Positions 49,517-58,740 of a stretch of DNA of 64,000 nucleotides are shown here, one piece after another. The stretch comes from a bacterium (GTDB lineage Bacteria; Armatimonadota; Zipacnadia; Zipacnadales; Zipacnadaceae). Where the stretch lies: contig JAUVXR010000011.1 of NCBI GenBank assembly GCA_030603495.1, positions 11,310 to 75,309 on the forward strand, written 5' to 3'. Each line of letters starts with the position of its first letter. Position 1 is the stretch's first letter. The position numbers and the translations under genes were made by a program. Under the pieces are notes generated by a model, which saw only the letters and a list, made by a program, of their open reading frames with translations, made no database searches and was not told the DNA's origin.

Positions 49517-52129
49517 CTAATTTTTGTGGGCCTTCCCTAGTCTTTTGAAGTCTGCCTGAAGACCTCGGAGTTCTTCGAGGAATTCTTTCAAGTCGTCAAT
49601 TTCTGGGGGAGCTGCTTGATAAATGTCACTGTGTGAGTGAGCCCGGATGAATCTCGACACCTTCCCATGCAGGGCGATTACCCGTTTGATCAGTCCCTTA
49701 TCGTGGACCATCCCGTCGAGACTCTTGACATTTACCCTATCCTCAAACCGAGTGACTACCTCGTTCAGGATTCTGTAAATGATAAATGCCTCGAGGTGTG
49801 TTCGAGCAGCAGCAAACCCGTCTCTTATGGCTCGTTCCCGTTCCTCGCCCCGGCTATTCCGAGCACGTTCGTAGGCCCGTTCTACCTCAGTGAGTTTCCT
49901 GTAATCACGCTCAGTCGCTGGTCCAGCGTCATTCGAGACGGCCCCCGGTGTGCTGGTGTCCAGTTGCTCAACCCAGTGACAGCGGCAGTCTATTGCGAGA
50001 GCCTCTGCCTCCCTCTTTAGGAAATAGCAGAAGTCGAGCGCATGTGTGAAGATGATCACTTGCCGGGTGGCTGCTTCCTTCGCAAGTCGCTTCGCAATTT
50101 TCTCCCTGTACTTGTGGTCGAGAGAGTTGACTGGGTCATCCAGGATAATACCTGCGCTTCGCTGGTTCTCATTGACCTCGGTCAGGAAGTCTGCCAATGC
50201 GGCAGCACATTGTTCGCCTTCGCTCAGCACCTCAGAGGGTTCACACTCTTGTTCCGCATTTAGCCCTAACCAGTGCTTGCCGCGCCCACGTTCTCCTTTT
50301 ACTTCCACGCCAAGTGGCAATGGGCAGCCCAAGCGCTCTCGTTCGTGCCTAAATCGCTGCTTATAACTCTCGGTGACGAAACGTCTACTGATTCTCTTGT
50401 GCTCATCGGTTACAGACTTTGTATTCAAGGCTTTCGTCTGCACTGTCTCGGCTGCGGCGGCGCTCCGGTGTTTGGCAACGAAGTCCTTAACTCGCGACCT
50501 TATATCGGCGAGTCGTTTCCTATCAGATAGCTCTGTCTGTTCCGATTCAAGTTGTGTGAGCTTTTCCTCTACCGCTGTGGCATTTAGGTCTTCTATTTGC
50601 TCTGCGACTTGCTGGACTAAAGCGTCCAGTTCCTTCTTTTGCGGGGGCGGACTTACGGGTGGCTCTGCTATTGCGGCTCCCTCAAGCAAGCGAACTATGG
50701 CGCAACGTCGCACTTTCAATCTTGCCAGGCACTTGCGCACAGCGCGCAGTACCTGTGGATCGCGATCTTCGAGTAGTGCTGCGACCTTCTTGTCACTGCT
50801 AACCAGGTCAAACGTAAGTGCCGCTAGGGTCTCTTTGAGCTCCTGCACTCTATCGTTGGCTTTATTGAGAGCCTGTTCCGCGGATTCCTCCAGGTATTCC
50901 CAGTAAGCACTGACTAGCGTAATAGCTGTGTCTGACAATTCCTGTTGGCAGAACAAGCATATGTCGCCTTCAGCCGGATAGGGCTTGTCTCTGGCCTCCG
51001 CCTCTTCTGCTGCCAACTGTTGTGCCGTCTGGATGAATTGGCGCCATGTCTCCGTGCCCACTATATTCAATTCCGGACGGCTGAACTGCTCGACACCTAG
51101 CTTGTGCGCCGTAGAACGAGCTGAGGCCAACTCGCACAACGCTGCTCGCACATCAGTGAGGACATCATCTGATAACTTCGCCGCAAGGTCGCTTATCTTC
51201 TCGGACAGTTCTTGGTAGGCTACTTTCTCGGTCTGCAGCGCGGACTGCTGTTTGTCAATGCCCGACGCTCCGAGCCTGTCGATGTTCTTGCCAAGTAGCT
51301 CGATTCTCTTCTTTTCTTTTGGCGACAGCGTTGCGAGAGTCGCCAGCTCTGACAGATCAGTGTCACAGCCAAGAGTCCTGACGAAATTCGCTGCCTTAGT
51401 GTCGCCAGGGAAATCGTCTTGGAATTCGTTTTCTGGGCTATTGTCGCTAATGTAGGTCGCGAGCTTCTGGTCCAGCTCCCCTGTGATCAGGGAGCATAGG
51501 CGTCCGAAAACCGCTAGCGACGACGGCTCGAAGTCGAACTGAGACTTGGCGGTGACATGCAGCCGTGCCGCATCCGAGTCAAAGAAGCGAAAATGGCTCA
51601 TCTCCGGGCAGGGCTGACCAGTTGTCCATGTGGTTATACATTGCTCTCCATCTTCATCTGCGAGCACGATCTCGGCGCCCTGTGGGCCCGACTCTTGTTT
51701 GTATACGTTGGGGAGAACTTGACGCTGAGATCTACTGCTACCAGTGGCGGCTTCCAAGACACGTGCGTATCCCGATTTACCGGAGGCGTTGGCGCCGTAG
51801 ACAATGGTAAGTGCCTTGCCAAAGCGAAGAACCTCCTTCTCTGGCAGTGCATTAACGTTTCTCAGACTGCGCATCTCGGCGAGCGTGAACCGAGCCTTGG
51901 GCACCCCCTCCTCCGCGCCCCCCGCCATCGTGAACACGTCGATCTCTGGAAGTTCTTCGGTGTCAGACAGCCCTTCATCGGCTAATAGCAGCCTGTACAC
52001 TTCATCCACTTGCGCGTCCGACAGGGTTGCGTGCTCATTCAGAAGAGACACTGCGTGCTTTTGCCATCTTGGCAGGACGGATACCCATTTTTGAATGGCT
52101 TCTTCAAGAGTACACTCGTCCGTATCCAT
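49517..52129 (-). CDS. SMC/RloC-like AAA ATPase, candidate defence protein
   Basis: About 870 residues from the ATG at 52129 behind GGGGGGAG. An N-terminal helical region (WVSVLPRWQKHAVSLL) is followed by Walker A GANASGKS (about 112-119). A long coiled coil is interrupted by a CLFC pair near residue 392, the sort of zinc hook found in Rad50 and RloC. The ABC signature LSEGEQ (about 640), Walker B GIILDDPVNSLDH and the switch VIIFTHALDF follow. The last 110 residues are helical with RFIRAH, a possible R-x4-H motif of HEPN nucleases. RloC and PrrC relatives cut tRNA after phage or DNA-damage signals; such a role here is inference. GC content is lower than in leuS next door. Confidence 0.8.
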   Translation of the reverse strand: MDTDECTLEEAIQKWVSVLPRWQKHAVSLLNEHATLSDAQVDEVYRLLLADEGLSDTEELPEIDVFTMAGGAEEGVPKARFTLAEMRSLRNVNALPEKEVLRFGKALTIVYGANASGKSGYARVLEAATGSSRSQRQVLPNVYKQESGPQGAEIVLADEDGEQCITTWTTGQPCPEMSHFRFFDSDAARLHVTAKSQFDFEPSSLAVFGRLCSLITGELDQKLATYISDNSPENEFQDDFPGDTKAANFVRTLGCDTDLSELATLATLSPKEKKRIELLGKNIDRLGASGIDKQQSALQTEKVAYQELSEKISDLAAKLSDDVLTDVRAALCELASARSTAHKLGVEQFSRPELNIVGTETWRQFIQTAQQLAAEEAEARDKPYPAEGDICLFCQQELSDTAITLVSAYWEYLEESAEQALNKANDRVQELKETLAALTFDLVSSDKKVAALLEDRDPQVLRAVRKCLARLKVRRCAIVRLLEGAAIAEPPVSPPPQKKELDALVQQVAEQIEDLNATAVEEKLTQLESEQTELSDRKRLADIRSRVKDFVAKHRSAAAAETVQTKALNTKSVTDEHKRISRRFVTESYKQRFRHERERLGCPLPLGVEVKGERGRGKHWLGLNAEQECEPSEVLSEGEQCAAALADFLTEVNENQRSAGIILDDPVNSLDHKYREKIAKRLAKEAATRQVIIFTHALDFCYFLKREAEALAIDCRCHWVEQLDTSTPGAVSNDAGPATERDYRKLTEVERAYERARNSRGEERERAIRDGFAAARTHLEAFIIYRILNEVVTRFEDRVNVKSLDGMVHDKGLIKRVIALHGKVSRFIRAHSHSDIYQAAPPEIDDLKEFLEELRGLQADFKRLGKAHKN

Positions 52130-52164
52130 CGCTCCCCCCAATTCCTGCGGCCGACTGGCACAGA

Positions 52165-54654
52165 TCAGCCAACGACGATATTTATCAGCTTATTGGGAAC
52201 CGGAATGATCCGCTTGATCTGTTTGCCTTGGATGTGGCGCTTGACGCTCTCGGCTTGCAAGGCCAGCTCCTGGACTTTCTCCATATCTGTCCCGGCGGGC
52301 ACCTGGATAGTGCCGCGCAGCTTGCCATTGACCTGCACAGCGATGGTAATCCGCTCCTCCGCTGCGATCTGCTCGTCAGCGACTGGCCAGGCCTGCTCGT
52401 AGGTGGTCGTGGGCAGGTCGAGGCGCTCCCACAGCTCATCGGCAATGTGCGGGGCCAGTGGCGAGAGCAGCAGCAGCAGGTTCTGCGCGGCCTCACTGAG
52501 CACCGCGCAGGAGGTGGCGTCATCAGGGCTGATCTGTTCAGCGAAAGGCAGAAGCTCGTTGACCAGCTCCATCAGGGCGCTGACCGTCGTATTGAGCGCC
52601 ATCTCTTCGATGTCCCCACTGACCGCCTGGATGGTTTGGTGAACCTTGCGGCGGGCGGCGCGCTGCTGTTCATTGAGCTGAGCGTCCAGATGTTCAGCCC
52701 AGTCTGCGTCGAACTTATCCATGCTGCCGCTGACCAGTCGCCAGACGCGGCCCAGGAAGCGGTGTGCACCCTCCACGCTCTGGTCACTCCACTCGGCATC
52801 TTGGTCGGGCGGGCCGACAAAGAGGATGAAGAGGCGGCCGGTGTCCGCACCGTAGCGGGCATTGATCTCGTCGGGCGTGACCACATTGCCCTTGGACTTG
52901 CTCATCTTCGCGCCATCTTTGTAGATCATTCCTTGGGTAAAGAGTTCCGCGAACGGCTCGGAAAAGCCGATATGGCCCAGGTCGTGGAGGACCTTGGTGA
53001 TGAAGCGAGCGTAGAGCAGGTGGCGGACGGCGTGCTCGATACCGCCAACGTACTTGTCCACCGGCAGCCAGTAATCCACCGCCTCGCGCCGGAAGGGTAG
53101 TTCGTCGGCGTCGGGGCTGGTGTAGCGCAAAAAGTACCATGACGAGTCCACGAAGGTGGTCATCGTATCGGTCTCGCGCCGCGCCGGGCCGCTGCACTGG
53201 GGGCAGGTGGTATTGACGAATTCGTCCGCCTGGGCCAGGGGAGACTCGCCCGTGGGCTTGAATTCGGCGTCGGTAGGCAGCAGAACCGGCAGGTCCTCCT
53301 CGGGCACGGGGACCTCGCCACAGTTGTCACAGTAGATAATGGGAATCGGGCAGCCCCAGTAGCGCTGGCGGCTGAGCAGCCAGTCGCGCAGGCGCCAGTT
53401 GATCTCGCGGTGACCAATGTCCTGCTCCTCCAGGTAGTCGGCAATGGCTTCCTGGGCTGCTTCGCTATTCAACCCCGAGAATTGGTCGCAGTTGACCTGG
53501 ACACCCGGCTCGACGTATGCCTCGGTCATCGTGGTGGCATCCAGCTCTTCGCCGGGCGGCTGGATGACCACCTTGACGGGAATATCGTACTTGCGGGCAA
53601 ACTCCAGGTCGCGCTGATCGTGGGCGGGCACGGCCATAATTGCCCCGGTACCATACTCCATCAGCACGTAGTTGGTCACCCAGATCGGCACCTTCTCGCC
53701 GGTGAGCGGATGGGTGCAGTAGGCCCCGATGAAGATGCCGCGCTTTTCGACCTCCTCGGAAATGCGCGCTAGTTCACCCTCGGCCAGCGCCTCCCGCACA
53801 AAAGCCTTGACGGGCTCTTCGTACTCGGTGCCCTCAACCAGCTCGTTTACCAACGGATGCTCCGGGGCCAATGCCATGAAGGTGATGCCGTAGATGGTGT
53901 CAATGCGGGTGGTGAAGACTTCGATAGAATCAGTTCTGCCGTCCATAGGCAGCTTGAATTGCACGCCCTCGGAGCGGCCAATCCAGTTCTCCTGCATCAC
54001 CCGCACGCGCTCGGGCCAGTCGTCGAGCATCGCGATGTCATCCAGCAACTGCTGCGCGTACTTCGTTATTGCAAAGTACCATTGCCCGGAGACCTGACGC
54101 CGCTCGACGGGGGCGCTACAGCGCTCGCAGAGATCTCCTTCCAGCTCTTCATTAGCCAAGACAGTTTGGCACGAGGGGCACCAGTTGACTGGCGCCTCGC
54201 CGCGGTAGGCCAGACCGTTGTGGTAAAGCTGCAGGAACAGCCACTGCGTCCACTTGTAGTAGTCCGGCGCGGAGGCGTTCACCTCGCGGCTCCAGTCGTA
54301 GCTGATGCCCAGTCGGTCGAACTGGTCCTTCATTCGCCCAATGCAGTCCTCAGTCCACTGAGCGGGATGGGTCTGGTGCTCGATAGCGGCATTCTCGGCG
54401 GGTAGCCCGAAAGCGTCCCAGCCCATCGGGTGCATGACGTTGTAGCCGCGCATATGCATATAGCGGGCGACCACGTCGCCGATGATGTAGTTGCGCACGT
54501 GGCCCATGTGCAGCTCGCCGGATGGATACGGGTACATATCCAGGTAGTAGAACTTCTGTCGGTCCGAGTCTTCGGCAGTCCGGAACAGCTCCCGCTCGCG
54601 CCAGGTCTGCTGCCACTTGGGTTCGATAGTCGCGAAATCGTAACGGTCAGGCAT
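52165..54654 (-). CDS. leuS: Leucyl-tRNA synthetase
   Basis: The 829-residue class I synthetase charges tRNA-Leu. The HIGH motif appears as YPSGELHMGHVRNY (about 41-54), the editing domain spans about 225-415 with the TR-rich segment VFTTRIDTIYGITFM, and the KMSKS loop is AKMSKSKGNVVTPDEI (about 610). The helical anticodon domain and the C-terminal tail (VQVNGKLRGTIQVP) follow. AAGGAG precedes the ATG. It is a bacterial-type enzyme with no anomalies seen. Confidence 0.97.
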   Translation of the reverse strand: MPDRYDFATIEPKWQQTWRERELFRTAEDSDRQKFYYLDMYPYPSGELHMGHVRNYIIGDVVARYMHMRGYNVMHPMGWDAFGLPAENAAIEHQTHPAQWTEDCIGRMKDQFDRLGISYDWSREVNASAPDYYKWTQWLFLQLYHNGLAYRGEAPVNWCPSCQTVLANEELEGDLCERCSAPVERRQVSGQWYFAITKYAQQLLDDIAMLDDWPERVRVMQENWIGRSEGVQFKLPMDGRTDSIEVFTTRIDTIYGITFMALAPEHPLVNELVEGTEYEEPVKAFVREALAEGELARISEEVEKRGIFIGAYCTHPLTGEKVPIWVTNYVLMEYGTGAIMAVPAHDQRDLEFARKYDIPVKVVIQPPGEELDATTMTEAYVEPGVQVNCDQFSGLNSEAAQEAIADYLEEQDIGHREINWRLRDWLLSRQRYWGCPIPIIYCDNCGEVPVPEEDLPVLLPTDAEFKPTGESPLAQADEFVNTTCPQCSGPARRETDTMTTFVDSSWYFLRYTSPDADELPFRREAVDYWLPVDKYVGGIEHAVRHLLYARFITKVLHDLGHIGFSEPFAELFTQGMIYKDGAKMSKSKGNVVTPDEINARYGADTGRLFILFVGPPDQDAEWSDQSVEGAHRFLGRVWRLVSGSMDKFDADWAEHLDAQLNEQQRAARRKVHQTIQAVSGDIEEMALNTTVSALMELVNELLPFAEQISPDDATSCAVLSEAAQNLLLLLSPLAPHIADELWERLDLPTTTYEQAWPVADEQIAAEERITIAVQVNGKLRGTIQVPAGTDMEKVQELALQAESVKRHIQGKQIKRIIPVPNKLINIVVG

Positions 54655-54730
54655 ACCTAAGCTCCTTAGAATTGACAGCCATTGCTAAGACTTCCGCGAT
54701 CAATCCGATTCCTACTTGGCTCCGACGCTA

Positions 54731-55963
54731 TTACGGTAGCTGGAGCGTTACCCGGTGCCAGTCGCTCCCAAGGGGGGCCTCCCAAGAGCTGTAAACAGGG
54801 AGCGAAACGGAACTCCCGTCCTCAGCCCATACGATCCCGGGAGGGAACTCGTCGGCCAGCCATTCCGGCGCCCAACTCACCATGCCCTTTTCGTAAACCT
54901 TCGTCTCGCCGGTTACCACATTCACTGCGCCCATCCCGGTTGCGAGTGGGCTGGCATCGTAGGGACCTTCCATAAGCCAGAGCAAGGCGTGGTGTCCACC
55001 CGGAGACAGCTCGAAGCCGAGCACCTCAGGGTTCTTCCACAAGGCCCGCAACTCGCTTCCATCAGGCTTTATCGTGTATAGTGGACCGGCCGCGTCGTAC
55101 ATCGAGCATTCCACGACCGCAAAGACAATCAGCTCCCCGTCAGGTGTCCACTGAGGACTGGGAATATAGTCCTTGAGACTCTTGTCTTGCCAAAGTACTT
55201 TAGCTGAGTCAGCACCCGGCCAGGTCAAGAACAGAGCCGGGGCAGTGACCCAATGGTCCCCAGGCCGGTCCCCGTCATGGGTCTGTACGTACGCCACGCC
55301 GAGCAGCTTGCTGCTGTCAGGGGCCCAGTGCAGTTCCCTAATGGTATGGTGTTCAAGCACTGGGAGATCGAATATTTCCTCGGCCGGTTCCTCGAGAAAA
55401 GCGGACTCCGCAGCTAGAGTCTTGGGAAAGCACCTGACCCGAGAGTCATCTTCCTCGTCGTAGACAAAGGCCAGGTAGCGGGAATTGGGTGACCACGCTG
55501 TGCAGCCAGCGCTATTGGAAAGCCGCCGGACTTCAGGCTGCCAGGGCTGCCCGACTGCGGGCCGCAGATGACAGAGTGTGTATTGATCCCAGTCGGGGCC
55601 CGTCTCTTCGTAGAAAGCAAATGCCTGCCCATTCGGTGACCATGACATCCCGGACAGGCCTGGCGGGCCTTCCAGTGGTACGTGTCGAAAGTGCCCCGTC
55701 AGCTTATAGGAAGGCCTGCGATGTCTCCACACGTACAGGTATCCAGCCCCGTCCTCACCGAACTCTCTCATCATAACCACTGACCACTCTTTACCTGGTA
55801 CTACGTATAGGTCGCCCTCCTCCAACGGACCAGGCTCTTCTTGTTGGGTCGTCTTGGCTGCAGCGATTACCGTCGGCTGTGGTGCCGCGACATGCTCGTT
55901 ATCTCTACCGCATCCCATTGTCAGCACAATAAGCGCCACACACGCTGTGCGACTTATCCGCAT
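54731..55963 (-). CDS. Propeller-like (TolB/PD40) lipoprotein
   Basis: The 410-residue protein has a signal peptide with lipobox LTMGC (residues 14-18) and a ribosome site GGAGGGG. The mature part contains repeated strand patterns of WD40-like propellers: LSGMSWSPNGQAFAFYEE, CTAWSPNSRYLAFVYDE, LHWAPDSSKLLGVAY and PQWTPDGELIVFAVV, about six blades. The repeats are more divergent than in the protein at 27331-28260. Likely a periplasmic binding scaffold. Confidence 0.75.
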   Translation of the reverse strand: MRISRTACVALIVLTMGCGRDNEHVAAPQPTVIAAAKTTQQEEPGPLEEGDLYVVPGKEWSVVMMREFGEDGAGYLYVWRHRRPSYKLTGHFRHVPLEGPPGLSGMSWSPNGQAFAFYEETGPDWDQYTLCHLRPAVGQPWQPEVRRLSNSAGCTAWSPNSRYLAFVYDEEDDSRVRCFPKTLAAESAFLEEPAEEIFDLPVLEHHTIRELHWAPDSSKLLGVAYVQTHDGDRPGDHWVTAPALFLTWPGADSAKVLWQDKSLKDYIPSPQWTPDGELIVFAVVECSMYDAAGPLYTIKPDGSELRALWKNPEVLGFELSPGGHHALLWLMEGPYDASPLATGMGAVNVVTGETKVYEKGMVSWAPEWLADEFPPGIVWAEDGSSVSLPVYSSWEAPLGSDWHRVTLQLP

Positions 55964-56160
55964 CGCGATCCCCTCCAGTGCAAGCTACTTCGCCATTGCC
56001 AGGTTAGTCTACCACATTTTCCACGAGGTTTGAAGAGGTGGGGAGGGGAAGAGGCGTCCTGTGAAAAGACGGTAGGCAAGGCAATACTTGCGTTTGGTCC
56101 CACTGACAAGGGCCAGCAGCACCGGATTGTGACGTGCTGAGAGCGCACGGTGCGAAGTGG

Positions 56161-56883
56161 CTAAACGATGTCGTTCTTCTCGACCTGGCGATATTTTCCC
56201 GGCTTCAGACCAAGCTTGCTTAACTTGAGCTTGCCAACTCTGATGCGATGCAGGTTGATGATGGTCAGGCCCAGCGCTTCGCACATACGCCGGATCTGGC
56301 GGTTGTAGCCAGTGTGCAGGACCAGCCGCAGGGTCACTACGTCGGCGCGCTTGGGACTCCGGCGCAGCAGCGTGACCCGGTCAGCCTGCATTAGCTTCCC
56401 CTCGATCTGCAAGCCTACCTCGAAGGGCTGCGTGACTTCTCTTGGGCTGATCCCCTCCGGAATCTGCACCACCACTTCGTATTCCTTCTCGTGCCCGAAG
56501 CTGGGGTGCATAAGCTGGTGGGTCAGCTCGCCGTCGTTGGTCAGCAGCAACAGACCTTCCGAGGTCAGGTCGAGCCGACCGACCGGGTAGACGCGGGGCT
56601 GTTGCGGGAGGAGGTCGGTGACCGTGGTGCGGCCTTTCTCGTCGGCGGCCGTTGACACAACGCCTTTGGGCTTGTACAGAGCGTAGTAGACGAGTTTCTC
56701 CGCGCGTCGCCTGACCGGCGTGCGGCGAAAGACGACGTCGTCCTTGTCCGGATCAATCTTCATCCCCAACGTGGCCCGCTCGCCGTTGACGTAGACATCG
56801 CCCGAGGAAATATGCTCGTCAGCTTTCCGCCGCGAGCATATCCCGGCTTCGGCCAGAAACTTGTTGAGGCGAATGTAATTCAT
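56161..56883 (-). CDS. rluB: RluB/RsuA-family rRNA pseudouridine synthase
   Basis: A 240-residue enzyme that isomerises uridine in rRNA. An S4 RNA-binding domain (residues 5-65, LNKFLAEAGICSRRKADEHI) is followed by the catalytic domain with GRLDLTSEGLLLLTNDG, which contains the active aspartate, and LVLHTGYNRQIRRMCEALG near the end. The domain order suits RluB, which modifies 23S rRNA helix 93. Its ATG overlaps the stop of the upstream nuclease gene (TGATG), so translation is coupled. Confidence 0.92.
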   Translation of the reverse strand: MNYIRLNKFLAEAGICSRRKADEHISSGDVYVNGERATLGMKIDPDKDDVVFRRTPVRRRAEKLVYYALYKPKGVVSTAADEKGRTTVTDLLPQQPRVYPVGRLDLTSEGLLLLTNDGELTHQLMHPSFGHEKEYEVVVQIPEGISPREVTQPFEVGLQIEGKLMQADRVTLLRRSPKRADVVTLRLVLHTGYNRQIRRMCEALGLTIINLHRIRVGKLKLSKLGLKPGKYRQVEKNDIV

Positions 56884-57686
56884 CAGGGGGCCGTGGCGGG
56901 GAGGTCTTCGGTGGGGGCGGTCTTGCGCGTCTTTGCGCGTTTCTTTCGCAGTGTCTTACCAACAGCCCGCTGAACTTTCCGCTGCGCATCTTCGGCGTCC
57001 TCGCCCTGGACGACATCTCGCTTGAAGACTTCCTGGGTCAGGACGTTCTCTATCTTTTCAAGGTCTATCTTCACGTCAGGCGATAGCCGCTTTAGCTCGC
57101 GGCGAATGACCTTGACGACGGGCTCGGTGAGAATAACCGCCGCAAGCGTGAAGCGGCTTATGGCCTGTCTTTGCACATGATATGCGTCTAATGCCGACTT
57201 CGGCAATGCTTCACAGCTTAATAGGAACAGTGTTTCGAGGTCGGATGTGTTTTTGGGGTCCAGCGAGACGATGTCGAACTCGCAGATTAGCTCTTGGCTG
57301 ATTGGTTTCGTGAACCCAATGCGGAATACCTGCCAAGTGACTGCATTTGTGAGGACCGTCCACTCGACGCCCTCGTTTGCCGCATAATCAACAGCCTGCC
57401 GAACGTGCCGATCCTTCAATTCGGTTCCGATTGCCTTTACCTCAATAAGGAACTGAAGTTTGCCCTCAACTCTTACGGCGATGTCGCAATATCTGCCTCG
57501 TATAGCGTGTTCTGAAGTAAGCTGTGTATATTTGTCATAGCCAAATAGCTCGCTGAGGATATCCGTTACAATGGTCACGGTATCAGATTCATTCAGATCG
57601 CGGGCGCGTGCAGAGGTAACGATTGGCTGGAAGTGTTTGAGTTTGCTTGCCAACCGTCTTGATATTTTACTGGGAACTCTCGCCAT
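56883..57686 (-). CDS. Restriction endonuclease type I R-subunit N-terminal-like nuclease
   Basis: The 267-residue protein has a PD-(D/E)xK core like the N-terminal domain of type I restriction R subunits (HSDR_N). TVTIVTDILSELFGYDKY is followed by the catalytic YCDIAVRV and LIEVKAIG, then RQAVDYAANEG. The rest is helical with a Lys-rich tail. There is no helicase and no modification or specificity gene nearby, so it is not a complete restriction system. AGGAGGG precedes the ATG. It is translationally coupled to rluB; the reason is unknown. Confidence 0.8.
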   Translation of the reverse strand: MARVPSKISRRLASKLKHFQPIVTSARARDLNESDTVTIVTDILSELFGYDKYTQLTSEHAIRGRYCDIAVRVEGKLQFLIEVKAIGTELKDRHVRQAVDYAANEGVEWTVLTNAVTWQVFRIGFTKPISQELICEFDIVSLDPKNTSDLETLFLLSCEALPKSALDAYHVQRQAISRFTLAAVILTEPVVKVIRRELKRLSPDVKIDLEKIENVLTQEVFKRDVVQGEDAEDAQRKVQRAVGKTLRKKRAKTRKTAPTEDLPATAP

Positions 57687-57838
57687 GTGTTGTCCCTCCT
57701 ATGAGGCGATGTCACGCCAAATGCGTATGTCCCTCTCGCTTCTGTGCCTGTATTTCCCTACGAAATGGAAAAGACCTTCTTGGGTATGAGCAGTCTGCGT
57801 CTTCTGGCTCCGCGTCCTACTCTTTGGTCACATGCGGT

Positions 57839-58711
57839 TTACGGTCCCATATCGAAGATGCGGTCCATGGCCCGGGAGGTGGCGAAGACTAGCTCTTCGG
57901 GGGCGTGCCGGTACGGTGGCATCATCTCGGCAGCCACCCAGCCGTCGTAGCCGACCTCCGCCAACGCGCCCATGACCGCCGGCCAGTTGACATCACCCTC
58001 CAGCAGGTCGCAGAAGCCCTCAATAGTGCCCACGCTACGCTTGAAGTCCTTGAAATGGACGCGGACCAGGTGCTCGCCCAGGAGGCGGATCCACTGCTCG
58101 GGGAAGCCGGTGGGCATCATGTTGCCGGTGTCCATATAAAAACCGACACGCTCGCTGCCGACCTCTTCGATGAACCGGAGCATCTCCAGCGGGCTGAGCA
58201 GGAACATATTCCAGACATACTCCAGGCCCAGGGAAACCTCCAGCTCTGCGGCGAGCGGTGCGATCTCCTGCATTGCGACCAGCGCCCGGCCGTAGGCCAC
58301 GTCGTAGGGCACGACGGGGCAGCCGGGGATGAAGGTGGCATGTACATTGCCGGGGATGACCAGCACGCCGTCCACGCCCACCAGACTAGCTGAGCGCAGC
58401 AGGGCTTGGGTGACATCCATTGCCTTGGCCCGCTCTTCGGGGTCGTCGGCGGTCAGCGAGTAGGACCAGTAGAGGCCGGTGGCAACCCCGGAGATCTCAA
58501 TGCCAGCGCGCCGCGCCGCCCCTACGATCCGGGGAGCATCTTCGCTGTAGGACTGCATACACAGCAGCCCCGCGCCGCTCTGCGAGCCCGCCTCGTCGTC
58601 CTCCGTCAGCGCGATTTCGATTCCCTCGAAGCCCGCCTCCTTGGCCAGGACCATTCGATCGTACAGCGACATCTTAGCGGGGAAGGACCATTCACTGATG
58701 CTCTTGCGCAT
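57839..58711 (-). CDS. Sugar phosphate isomerase/epimerase (TIM barrel)
   Basis: The 290-residue protein has the AP-endonuclease-2-like barrel shared by xylose isomerase-type sugar epimerases. Visible elements are GFEGIEIAL early, LEYVWNMFLLSPLEML with a metal-binding glutamate, VGFYMDTGNMMPTG, RVHFKDF and YDGWVAAEMM near the end. The metal-binding Glu, Asp, His and Glu pattern is kept. AAGGAGG precedes the ATG. The Gfo/Idh dehydrogenase gene lies 29 bases upstream, so they form an operon, probably for oxidation and isomerisation of a polyol such as inositol. Confidence 0.88.
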   Translation of the reverse strand: MRKSISEWSFPAKMSLYDRMVLAKEAGFEGIEIALTEDDEAGSQSGAGLLCMQSYSEDAPRIVGAARRAGIEISGVATGLYWSYSLTADDPEERAKAMDVTQALLRSASLVGVDGVLVIPGNVHATFIPGCPVVPYDVAYGRALVAMQEIAPLAAELEVSLGLEYVWNMFLLSPLEMLRFIEEVGSERVGFYMDTGNMMPTGFPEQWIRLLGEHLVRVHFKDFKRSVGTIEGFCDLLEGDVNWPAVMGALAEVGYDGWVAAEMMPPYRHAPEELVFATSRAMDRIFDMGP

Positions 58712-58740
58712 AATCTGATTCCTCCTTAGTGGCGTGATAT

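Noticed and set aside
52027-53100. 357-codon rightward frame
   Set aside because: Antisense to leuS and the start of the ATPase gene; shadow frame.
56883-57686. Complete restriction-modification system
   Set aside because: Only a nuclease-like gene is present; no methylase, specificity or helicase gene lies nearby.
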